Shown here one piece after another: positions 17,601 to 25,412 of a stretch of DNA of 54,918 nt; within the stretch, counting starts at the first letter, position 1; each line of letters opens with the position of its first letter. A program made the position numbers and the translations under genes. The notes under the pieces were generated by a model. The model worked only from the letters and a program-made list of their open reading frames with translations. It was not told the origin of the DNA and made no database searches. The stretch spans positions 1-54,918 of the forward strand of contig JAEZLZ010000143.1 of NCBI GenBank assembly GCA_023415055.1. The letters are read 5' to 3'. This stretch comes from Bacillota bacterium (GTDB taxonomy: Bacteria > Bacillota > Clostridia > Lachnospirales > Lachnospiraceae).

Positions 17601-19666
17601 TCTAGCTTATATTGCTTCTTAAAGATTTTGAAAAAGGATGTGTAATCCGTCTTATATCTTGAAAGAATCCCTTTATAATCAATTTCAAAAATATCATTCT
17701 CAAAGATTACTAACAGTTCTTCTCTTTGCTTGTTATATTCATTAATCTTCGTTCTGGCCTCCTCAAACAGACTGGACGCCTTTGTAATATATTCTACCTT
17801 ATTCCAAAAGGAATATCTTTGATTAGCCTGAATTAAGTGATTCCATTCTTCAAGGGATTCTTCAATCTTGGATACGGTAATAAGTGAATCTAGATTGTCT
17901 AGCAATGCCTGATTATCATAGCTTTGAATTTGTGCATACAAATTAGACAATTCTGCCTTCAAGGACATGAATTGTTTCTGAAGCTTTGCATATTCATCAA
18001 TCTCGGCAAATAGAGGTGTAATATCGTCACCAACAATCCAATGAGTAGGTACAATCGGTGATTTAGACGCCTGGAACAATATCGAGGTCAATTCAAACAA
18101 TCCGTTATATGAGGACTTAATTGATATACCCAAATTATGTTCTATTTCATCGTAAAGCGTTGTTGTATCTGTTATTTTAGGAAGCAGTTTATTTAAATTA
18201 GCACCGATATCGTGACGTAATTCGTTTGAAACAGTCAAAACATTTGCACTATTCCATGGATTTAATTTATACGAATCACTCATTCTACCGACTGTATCGA
18301 TAAACTGGTTTAGAAGGTTGATATAGCTATTGAATTTTTTCGACGTCGTTTGGGAAACGTCAGGGATCTCGAATATAATTTCCGGACAGTCTTCCAAATG
18401 TGCCAAATAACCATTGACCTGATATATTGTCTTTTCCAGTGGCATAACCTTAGTAAATATTGCATCCGAGTACTCATTCAATTTTTCTTTATCCGATTGC
18501 AATAAATCCAGTTTCTGAAATGCCTCGTCCGAAATACTTGCCTTTTTTTGCGCTAAATCCAAAACAGACCCTAATTGATCCAAAACTTCTCTCTTATTCG
18601 CTTTATAACTATGAAGAGTCAAGCAAAAGTCTCCCAGACCTGCATTGGTAAGCCTTCGACGAACAACATCCAAAGCCGCCATTTTTTCAGATACAAATAA
18701 TAACTTTTTACCGTCAGCTATACATTCTGCTATAATATTTGTAATCGTTTGGCTCTTACCGGTACCCGGAGGCCCTTGAAGAACAAAGCTGAACCCTTCT
18801 TTCGCACATAAGATCGCATCTTGCTGACTAGAATCTGCATCAACAACTTGAAACAAATCAATCGGCTTTGTGTTCCTATCATGGTCAAAATCTATTATAT
18901 TCTCTGTATTATATTCGAGAGCACTACGATCTCCACATAAAGCCTTAACGATGGGATTATTTTTAACTTTATCCTTGTGCTTTTCCAAGTCATTATACAT
19001 ATTGATTTTAAGGAAAGAAAGTAGGCTAAGGGTTACATCTTCAACAACATCCCATTTATTCTTTCTTGTCATTTCCCTAATTGTATCAAAATATTCCGAT
19101 ATATTTTGCTCCGAATCATATTCAGGTAGAGTAATCCCAAAATCATGTTCTAATTTATATGCCAACGTTGGATTAACAATTATTTCATCTTCATGCAAGC
19201 TTAATATATATGGATCACTAATCGATTCTACCGACAACGAAACAGGAACAAGGATTAGAGGCGACAGGAAGTATTGCTCCGAATGATCTGCTTCTTTCCA
19301 TCGCAAAAAGCCAAAAGACAAATACAACACATTAACACCTTGTTCTTCAATTGCAATTTTTGATTTCTCACGCAAACTCTTCAAAGTCCGTTGCTGCTCT
19401 TTCAGAGATTGATTTGTTACAAGCCCTACGGGCATTATCTCCCGCTCATCCCCTTCTAACTCAAGAAATGTCTCTTCTTCCTCAATATAAGGGAACTCAA
19501 TCGTTTCTTCATTTACCACAAACGAATTCCATAATTCATAAATCTCAGGAGAAACAATGCGCAAGCTAGAACGTTTGGTGTCTTTATAATTAATCAGCTT
19601 ATTCCGCTTCCCCAGATCAAGCAATTTATTTTTCCAAGCATCCAATCTCATATCTATGTTCGCCAT
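14633..19666 (-). CDS. DUF4011 - SF1 helicase - Vsr/MTES_1575-like nuclease
   Basis: A 1,677-aa protein of the COG1112-type architecture. The N-terminal DUF4011-like part reads RLDAWKNKLLDLGKRNKLIN. SF1 motif I QGPPGTGKSQTITN lies near residue 298, motif II DVVIFDEASQV near 1058, motif III IIAGDSKQLPP just after, and motif V/VI region VQGDERDTIIFS, LNVAITRAKHNV. A Vsr/MTES_1575-like endonuclease domain around 1380-1450 contains RIDMAVKHP, GIECDGAAYHS and RDRLRQEVLEDMGW. A DUF3320-like tail ends at 1677. ATG 19666 follows AGAGGAG. It starts 12 bp after the RAMA nuclease gene and so probably shares the BREX transcript. Likely role is DNA or RNA unwinding coupled to strand cleavage of invading nucleic acid (inference). 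The middle region 300-900 is mostly coiled-coil/helical. Confidence 0.85.
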   Translation of the reverse strand: MANIDMRLDAWKNKLLDLGKRNKLINYKDTKRSSLRIVSPEIYELWNSFVVNEETIEFPYIEEEETFLELEGDEREIMPVGLVTNQSLKEQQRTLKSLREKSKIAIEEQGVNVLYLSFGFLRWKEADHSEQYFLSPLILVPVSLSVESISDPYILSLHEDEIIVNPTLAYKLEHDFGITLPEYDSEQNISEYFDTIREMTRKNKWDVVEDVTLSLLSFLKINMYNDLEKHKDKVKNNPIVKALCGDRSALEYNTENIIDFDHDRNTKPIDLFQVVDADSSQQDAILCAKEGFSFVLQGPPGTGKSQTITNIIAECIADGKKLLFVSEKMAALDVVRRRLTNAGLGDFCLTLHSYKANKREVLDQLGSVLDLAQKKASISDEAFQKLDLLQSDKEKLNEYSDAIFTKVMPLEKTIYQVNGYLAHLEDCPEIIFEIPDVSQTTSKKFNSYINLLNQFIDTVGRMSDSYKLNPWNSANVLTVSNELRHDIGANLNKLLPKITDTTTLYDEIEHNLGISIKSSYNGLFELTSILFQASKSPIVPTHWIVGDDITPLFAEIDEYAKLQKQFMSLKAELSNLYAQIQSYDNQALLDNLDSLITVSKIEESLEEWNHLIQANQRYSFWNKVEYITKASSLFEEARTKINEYNKQREELLVIFENDIFEIDYKGILSRYKTDYTSFFKIFKKQYKLDRNQIIGRYKEMIKKVNDTEIIAILTKLRQINDLEIWMSDNKDELSLYFGELYQNKNTNFQDIEKMLLAFKCIQKTMTYLVKLKTMAQQMEEKVTVLKSHYDYLYTGICTDWDVVYRSLSWANDFRKLVTKNSLDIKFVQRVCCDNSFINTCDVYARKLEQAIKNIDIELNWFISLFDEKQIIKETNMPALYDRVNRCLNGLSLLEEWIDFRTVIEKGKTEGLGDYFDKIIERQLDTSLIINIFKKRFYRLWLDAILPDYPVVMNFRRKAHEGTINEFVYLDKLQFDIAKARVRKQLIDSLPSLDRFTNGADEISILKRELGKSRRIMPLRKLFKSIPNLLLTLKPCLMMSPLSVSLFLEADSYDFDVVIFDEASQVCTENAIGAIARGKQVIIAGDSKQLPPTNFFTAATTDSDYDSDEEEEYDDVNAYESILDEAVLLPERTLLWHYRSRHEHLIAFSNAKIYKNSLITFPSNVDKVSDNGVEYVYVEDGFYDRGGKKGNVVEAQKVAAMVFEHFRKYPNRSLGVIAFGEVQQQAIDAAIRQMRVNNQSYEHFFREDAVEEFFVKNLENVQGDERDTIIFSIGYAKPQQGGTMQMQFGPLSKAGGERRLNVAITRAKHNVKLVGSIMPTDIDLNRISTEGPKLLRSYIEFAIHGPASILRETTESDVIEHDSPFEEAVYNFLTRKGYKLGTQVGCSGYRIDMAVKHPAISGRYVLGIECDGAAYHSARTARERDRLRQEVLEDMGWKIYRIWSTDWIKDPVTEGEKLISAIEKSIVEFVEEGIEGIENSDSDAMQETLDFLKLDKKERNPELESNPYGFTEMQETDFSKLPRDVYGHVSVEDCIMMVINNEYPVHYDSLCRSLAFLWGNEKATVKVRNEINYYLDRMNRKITVKGNFLYPVNYKTIEPKSNNTRPIDLVSTEELAEAMLRIANVCIGPTIDTLCTETARSYGYGRNTNKVTAAMKEAYDLLLQNGRLKEMDGKVVVC

Positions 19667-19678
19667 GCCAGTTCTCCT

Positions 19679-20671
19679 CTATTCTTCTACAATATCCTTT
19701 GAAGCTTGTTCTGCCATATACTCTTCTCTTATTTGAGCCAGCGTCTTTCCGCTCTCTTTATGCAATGCAAACACATAAGTTTGAATGCTGGACCAACCAT
19801 AGAGATCTTTTAACCATACTTGCATGGATTTCTCTTTACCATTTACCATAACATTTCCGTTTGCTAATAAAGTGCCTTCATCCAATCTACCCTTAGCAAC
19901 AATAATATCGCCTTCTTTTACAACGCCCCATTCAAGCATCGCATCAATTTTGGGTAGAGAACGTCTTGTAATATCTTTGTTCTTTTTCGTTATGGTCGTT
20001 ATTGACTTGTCCATAAGGTTAACATAATAATCATCATATTTTGTTACTGGAAGAATTTTTTCAGTGTATAAATATACTTCATCTTTAATTTTATATGGAA
20101 TTAGCTTAAAACAACTAATATCTACATGATTGCTATTAAGCCAAGCTACTGCAGAAAGTGTTTGATCGTCAAAATCGGAAGCAACAAGAATTATCTTTTG
20201 CTTTTTATTAAAGCTTTTCTCTGCATCGTTAACCTGTAAGAATTCATTCAACTTTCTGATTCCAAGCTCATATGAGGTCAATCCACCTAGTTCATATTCA
20301 TTGCGATACTTTTCAATATATGGGGCGTACACCTTTTTAACAAGATCGTCTGGGTTTTCTATTGTCGCATAACTTGCAGCATAACGTATTGCTTGGAATT
20401 CAAATGCTTCCTTACGACTTTCAATATCTCTAAGATCTCGCTTGATTTCAATTAAGACAATATTACCATTATTATCAATGGCAGTTAAATCACTTCGTCC
20501 ATTCTTCTCATTTTTAACCTGACGACCAACAATAAGCATAGACTCTTCATCATCGCATAACATATCAATGCTGCACCTCAGAATCTCTTCAATATCATTC
20601 TCCTGCATACCTAGTTCTGAAAATGTTATAGGTTCTATCTTGGTAGCTTTTTTACTTTTGATATTATACAC
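19679..20671 (-). CDS. PD-(D/E)XK nuclease with C-terminal RAMA-like domain
   Basis: The N-terminal half holds a PD-(D/E)XK core: SDLTAID near residue 61 and VLIEIKRD near 74, followed by a helix with QAIRYAAS, like NucS/DUF91-type nucleases. The C-terminal 90 residues (AMLEWGVVKEGDIIVAKG, NVMVNGKEKSMQVWL, LYGWSSIQTYVF) resemble a RAMA domain, a module found in restriction enzymes and proposed to read modified DNA. The GTG start at 20671 has GGAGG 7 nt upstream. It lies 42 bp behind brxL and 12 bp before the helicase gene, so co-expression with BREX is likely. It could cleave DNA according to its methylation state. The RAMA call is from pattern and needs a profile check. Confidence 0.75.
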   Translation of the reverse strand: MYNIKSKKATKIEPITFSELGMQENDIEEILRCSIDMLCDDEESMLIVGRQVKNEKNGRSDLTAIDNNGNIVLIEIKRDLRDIESRKEAFEFQAIRYAASYATIENPDDLVKKVYAPYIEKYRNEYELGGLTSYELGIRKLNEFLQVNDAEKSFNKKQKIILVASDFDDQTLSAVAWLNSNHVDISCFKLIPYKIKDEVYLYTEKILPVTKYDDYYVNLMDKSITTITKKNKDITRRSLPKIDAMLEWGVVKEGDIIVAKGRLDEGTLLANGNVMVNGKEKSMQVWLKDLYGWSSIQTYVFALHKESGKTLAQIREEYMAEQASKDIVEE

Positions 20672-20713
20672 AAAATCACCTCCAATTTTGATGGATAAAT
20701 GCAGCGAACCATT

Positions 20714-22789
20714 CTATTCCACACCCAAAGCCTTGAACACAGCTTCCTGCGGTGTATTGTAAAATATCAAGCTAAATGCACCAATTAGGTCTGATGGAAC
20801 TGATCCAAGTTCGGCTGCGGACGTTATGGGTATCAACACCTTCTTCGCTCCTGCATCAAGGCAGACCTGCAGGACGCTCGCCAGTTCCTCGACCTTGAGG
20901 ATTGTACCGCTGATGCTGATTTCACCCAACACCGCAAGGCTCGAAAGAGTCGGCTTACTTAACGCACTGGACGCAAGCGCAATCACAGTCGGCAGTGTCA
21001 AAAACTTCGTCATCCCGATTCCGTTTAGGTCTTGATAGTTGATAATGTAGTCCTTTGTAGTTGTGCTGATCTGTCCACTTATATGTTTGCCGCTTGCTTT
21101 AAGGTAGTTGAATGCCGTGTTCGTTGCTTCTTTGGCGTCACGATCAGAGCCAAGCCCTGTGCGTTCAAATCTTCCGTTTCCGGGCAGCATTTGAGTTTCA
21201 AGACGGTACACGCCTATCATACCGCTTTTGCCCTGAGAAACAGTATAGACGTTCCCTGGGTTAGTCAAACCTTCCGGGATGATCTTGCCACCACCTTGTT
21301 CTGGAACGGAAACATAGTGTTCCTCAAAGGTCTCATTATCGATGTAGGAGAAATTCACATCGTAGAACTCCATACCGCCGATTTTCTTTAGCTGTTCCTT
21401 TACCCGGCGACGCATTTCAAGTGCAAAAGTTATGATTTCTTCAATTTCTTCCTTTGTGAATTCACCATTAGGATAAATCAGCTTAGTAAGACCCGATACC
21501 ATTTTGCGGACCGCGATAACATCACGTTGATTTAAGTTGCTACCGAAGCGGAAATACTTGTCACTCACATCTCCGAACGGCTCTTTCCTCATTTCTCGCA
21601 TAAACTCAGCAAGGTAGTCTGTAATAAATCCGTAGTCGTTTGTAAACGATTCGGGACGGTATTTTGGTATCTCCCATCCTGGAATATAACAATGCATACG
21701 GTCAAGAAATGCTGTATCATATGCCATCACTTCAGGGAACGGATCAAATAGGTGTGAGGTTTTGAGTAGCACGTCCACGCTCTGGTTAATGTTACCAACA
21801 AAGGCCATGGAGGCAGAAGCCGCCTTTTCCTCCTTGCCTCTGGCAAATGATCCGGAAGCCATATAGTCTTTCATTATCTGAACACCGTCTTTGTCCTTGA
21901 AAGTAATCCCCGCTACCTCATCAAAAGCAACACAATCCCACAGACCCACAAGTCCAACTTGTTTGGTTGACATATTATAGAAGAGGTTCGCAACCGTGGT
22001 TTGCCCTCCGGATACTAGAATGGAGTTTGGTGAGATTTCTTTATAAAGGTGTGACTTACCCGTGCTACGGGGTCCGAGTTCGCAGAGATTGAAATTATTC
22101 TCAATCAGCGGGATCATACGGGCGAGTTGAAGCCACTTCTCGCGTTTGGTGAAACGATCGGCTTCCATTCCTGTAGAGCGCAAGAGGACGGTAATCCACT
22201 CGTCTTTAGTGAATGCACTGCGACCGTTCTTTATTTCGTCCATGTCGATGTGCGGCATCTGAATTGGCGTTAATTTCACAATACGGATAGGCGTAGATTT
22301 TTTGTCTTCTTCGATATACTCATATTCAAGTCCGACGATGCACCAAATGCCGCCGCAGAGTAGACGGTCATACTTGGATACATAGTCAGACGAGATAGGA
22401 ATGTTGCGAACTCCAAGATTTGAAAAGTCTGCTTCGTAGCGGTCTTGCTTTATATTCAAGCTCACAGTGATACGGTCGATGACTGTATAACTACCGCGTT
22501 CGCGTAAGCCAGACAGAACCTTCTGAGCTTCATCGGGGCGAACGAAGTTCTCGGAGAGGATTCGCTTGACGTTTTTCACCCCGTCCTCAATAATTTTAGG
22601 GTCATCGGATGAGCAATACTGCCCAAGTAAAAACTCTAAGACATATACAGGTACATTTGCACCTTCTTTAATCGCCTTAGTTAAGTCTTTACGTACAATC
22701 TTGCCGTCAAAATGCTGGCGCAGTTTCCGATAGATAACCTCATTCGTGTCATCCATTTCTGGCATGCACCCAGTTGTTTCTAAGTCCAT
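20714..22789 (-). CDS. brxL: BREX protein BrxL (Lon-like AAA+)
   Basis: The 691-aa protein matches BrxL in order and context. The AAA+ core has Walker A LCELGPRSTGKSHLYKE near residue 242 and Walker B VAFDEVAG near 295. The C-terminal part has a Lon-like fold signature (LAVLGEISISGTILKVEEL, GAKKVLIP). The Lon Ser-Lys dyad is not visible: the GPSAG motif is replaced by a Gly/Met/Thr stretch, and the Lys in the GGLKEK position is absent, as expected for BrxL acting as a DNA-binding AAA+ rather than a protease. ATG 22789, or a GTG one codon earlier, follows AAGGAGG. It is the last core gene of the type 1 set. BrxL is known to be needed for phage exclusion but not for methylation. Confidence 0.93.
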   Translation of the reverse strand: MDLETTGCMPEMDDTNEVIYRKLRQHFDGKIVRKDLTKAIKEGANVPVYVLEFLLGQYCSSDDPKIIEDGVKNVKRILSENFVRPDEAQKVLSGLRERGSYTVIDRITVSLNIKQDRYEADFSNLGVRNIPISSDYVSKYDRLLCGGIWCIVGLEYEYIEEDKKSTPIRIVKLTPIQMPHIDMDEIKNGRSAFTKDEWITVLLRSTGMEADRFTKREKWLQLARMIPLIENNFNLCELGPRSTGKSHLYKEISPNSILVSGGQTTVANLFYNMSTKQVGLVGLWDCVAFDEVAGITFKDKDGVQIMKDYMASGSFARGKEEKAASASMAFVGNINQSVDVLLKTSHLFDPFPEVMAYDTAFLDRMHCYIPGWEIPKYRPESFTNDYGFITDYLAEFMREMRKEPFGDVSDKYFRFGSNLNQRDVIAVRKMVSGLTKLIYPNGEFTKEEIEEIITFALEMRRRVKEQLKKIGGMEFYDVNFSYIDNETFEEHYVSVPEQGGGKIIPEGLTNPGNVYTVSQGKSGMIGVYRLETQMLPGNGRFERTGLGSDRDAKEATNTAFNYLKASGKHISGQISTTTKDYIINYQDLNGIGMTKFLTLPTVIALASSALSKPTLSSLAVLGEISISGTILKVEELASVLQVCLDAGAKKVLIPITSAAELGSVPSDLIGAFSLIFYNTPQEAVFKALGVE

Positions 22790-22809
22790 CACGAAATCCT
22801 CCTTGTATG

Positions 22810-25404
22810 TTACAAGTCAAAGCCGAAATCATCGGCAAATGCTATGTCAATGCGGAACTCGACTTCTTCGGGAGCGTCGGTGTCGTTGGCAATGACAAGG
22901 TGGTAGATTTTATTACGGTCATATTGCATTTGTTTCAGTGTGAACCTTACACGGAACACACGGTCAGATGCATTATTACTTGTTCTATCGGCGATAACCG
23001 TCTGGAAGTCACTGACTGGTACGCCTTCTTCATTTGTAAAATACAGACTGTAATCGCACGGCTGTACCTTTTCACCCACGGGCTGTTTTTGCAGAAAATC
23101 CAGTGAAAACATCAAATTTGACACTTTGCGGCTTTCAGAAATGAGTGAAAGCCCTGGGTTCTGCACCTCAACATACTTTTTATAGCCTGTACGCATACCC
23201 TTATAGACGATGACAGGTACGACCATCTCTTGCAGACTAATTCCGCCATGGACATAGTTCTCACCGCCGCCTTGTACCTTAATGCGAACGGTATCCTGCG
23301 GTGCATAACCTTTCATCGGAGTGCCGCCAATCGTCCGCTCCGTTTTGATGGACAGCAGGTAGTTGGCAGTCGTATCTGAAGTAGAAAGCGCGTAGCGTCT
23401 GCCTAGTTCGTACACTTCACCATCAAATGTCTGACGACTGATTTTCTGGCTCTCTTCAAGTGGTTTGTAGGTGTACAGGAAACCATGGTCGGCGGTAATG
23501 AAAATGTTGACACCACTCAAATCTCCTGTGATTATCTTGACGATAGCAGTCAGTTCATCGATAGCTGTGTCACATGCCTCGAACACCTTTGTTTCGGTGG
23601 GCAATTTATCTCCGGTAGCATCAATCACATTATGGTAGATATAGATAATTTCTTTACCGGCAGCCAAATCACGCCGTTCTTGCTTTTTCATCTGTAGCAG
23701 TTCTTTATAGGTTACAGCTACACTGTCAGGATTCTCAGCCTTCAGAATAACTCCACGCTGTTCTGTGCTGGCGGTTGCATTGCCGTCAACAAATACGTCC
23801 ATTTTGTCGTTCGCTGACACTTCTTTGCCAGGCAGGAGCGCCGCCATACCAAACTTCGTTATACTTGGAAAGATCGCTTGCATGGATTCCAGTGTTGCCT
23901 TGCCCTTCGTGTTATGTCCGAGGGTTTCGGAGAGTTCGGCAGCTACTTCATAGCGCAAGGCATCAGAAACTATCACAAAAACTCGGTTGCCTTTGCTCAT
24001 ATTTGGTGAAACATAACGGCTGTAAAATCTGCGTTGTTCATTTATCTCTGAAACATAGCCGAGCGAGTCTAGATCGCCCGCTATTGCTTTTGTCCAGGAA
24101 TAAGTAAGTTGCTTCAAAAACCACTCACGGTATAAACCCTCCACCACATCGGAGCACTTCTTTAAAGCATCCTCCAAGATGGTGTTCGGATATTTTAGTG
24201 TATTATCAAAACGGTAATGGAAGTGCCTGTAATGACTGTCCATCTCATAAGCGTCCGTTGTGTAGAGTTTCCAGATCTTCGCAGGCTCGACGATGTGGAA
24301 GCCGTCTATATGCGCCAGATAGAACTCTTGCATCTTGGCAATATAATAAAGGCTTTCGAGGTAATCTTCCGTCAACGTATACCAAGCGGCGGTGCGGCGG
24401 TTCTCTACCGCATTAATGATGTCCTCCACTTTGACGACGTTTTCACCAATCTCAGTAAAGAAACGCTTCAGAATGCTTTCATTGATTACAGGGAAAGTAT
24501 CGCTTTTTATAAGGATATTTATTTCCGTTTTGTCAAAGCGGTCATTTAGACGTAGTTCATGTTCAACATAGCGGCATATTTCAATCAGATTTTCGCTTCC
24601 GTCGCCACGCTGCCATTCATGCACAAGCTGGTAGCAGTACGCTTTGCATGGATCTGAAATAAAACGTTCCAAGCCACGCAGAGAAGAAGCGGGCATCGTC
24701 TGCGACAAGGCTGTAATTAGGATATGAGATGCAAGATCGGAAAGCGGGCGGTCTTCTGCGTTTACATAGCCTGTGAATTTCTGCACAAGCTGCCAAAATG
24801 CGTCGATGTTGCCGAACTTTTCTATGTTATTCAGCGCCTCGTTGCTTTCGTTCTCCAATCCCGCTGTCAAAACAGCAATGATTACATCCTGAACTGAACC
24901 GCCGTTCAGGCCGCACAACACCGACATTATGTCAATGTGCAGTTGAAGCGGTGTCTGGTATGAATGTCCGATACGGCGCAGCTTCGCCTTGCGGTCTTTG
25001 TTATCGAGGAATTTGGCATACAGTTTCATCGTCTTTCGCATAGCAGAAGACGGCTCAACGAGTAGCTCTTCCATTTGGAGCGACACAAGGTCAGCACGAA
25101 ACGGTTCCCCACTGTACAGTTTAATGTCTAATAGCCAGTCATCATGCTGGTCTTTTTCATAGGATAAAGGATCGTAGATAAGGTAATCTCCCGTAAGATC
25201 GTCAGCCGAAAGCAGCTTCTTAACTGTGAAATTGTTCGTACCGGTGAGTCTAACAATGTTCACACCCGGCAGATCAAGTTCATCAATTGCATCCGTAAAC
25301 TCGCCGTCCTCGTCGTGCCAGAAGACGATTCGGCGTTTATGAAATTCAGGCAGCGGAACGGCAAACCGCTCCGCCAGTCTTAGTTTTATCGTATCTGACA
25401 GCAT
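22810..25404 (-). CDS. pglZ: BREX alkaline-phosphatase-superfamily protein PglZ
   Basis: An 864-aa protein of the PglZ family. The N-terminus (RRIVFWHDEDGEF) is typical of BREX type 1 PglZ. The alkaline-phosphatase/sulfatase-like core includes the metal-binding VIVSDALRYEVAAEL near residue 480 and FITADHGFLYTY near residue 638. The C-terminal region is beta-rich (FRVRFTLKQMQYDRNKIYHL). AGGAGG precedes the ATG by 4 nt. The gene starts 8 bp after pglX, so it is translationally close-coupled. PglZ is a core BREX protein needed for both methylation and phage exclusion in characterised type 1 systems. I see no truncation or loss of motif. Confidence 0.93.
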   Translation of the reverse strand: MLSDTIKLRLAERFAVPLPEFHKRRIVFWHDEDGEFTDAIDELDLPGVNIVRLTGTNNFTVKKLLSADDLTGDYLIYDPLSYEKDQHDDWLLDIKLYSGEPFRADLVSLQMEELLVEPSSAMRKTMKLYAKFLDNKDRKAKLRRIGHSYQTPLQLHIDIMSVLCGLNGGSVQDVIIAVLTAGLENESNEALNNIEKFGNIDAFWQLVQKFTGYVNAEDRPLSDLASHILITALSQTMPASSLRGLERFISDPCKAYCYQLVHEWQRGDGSENLIEICRYVEHELRLNDRFDKTEINILIKSDTFPVINESILKRFFTEIGENVVKVEDIINAVENRRTAAWYTLTEDYLESLYYIAKMQEFYLAHIDGFHIVEPAKIWKLYTTDAYEMDSHYRHFHYRFDNTLKYPNTILEDALKKCSDVVEGLYREWFLKQLTYSWTKAIAGDLDSLGYVSEINEQRRFYSRYVSPNMSKGNRVFVIVSDALRYEVAAELSETLGHNTKGKATLESMQAIFPSITKFGMAALLPGKEVSANDKMDVFVDGNATASTEQRGVILKAENPDSVAVTYKELLQMKKQERRDLAAGKEIIYIYHNVIDATGDKLPTETKVFEACDTAIDELTAIVKIITGDLSGVNIFITADHGFLYTYKPLEESQKISRQTFDGEVYELGRRYALSTSDTTANYLLSIKTERTIGGTPMKGYAPQDTVRIKVQGGGENYVHGGISLQEMVVPVIVYKGMRTGYKKYVEVQNPGLSLISESRKVSNLMFSLDFLQKQPVGEKVQPCDYSLYFTNEEGVPVSDFQTVIADRTSNNASDRVFRVRFTLKQMQYDRNKIYHLVIANDTDAPEEVEFRIDIAFADDFGFDL

Positions 25405-25412
25405 AGTGCCTC

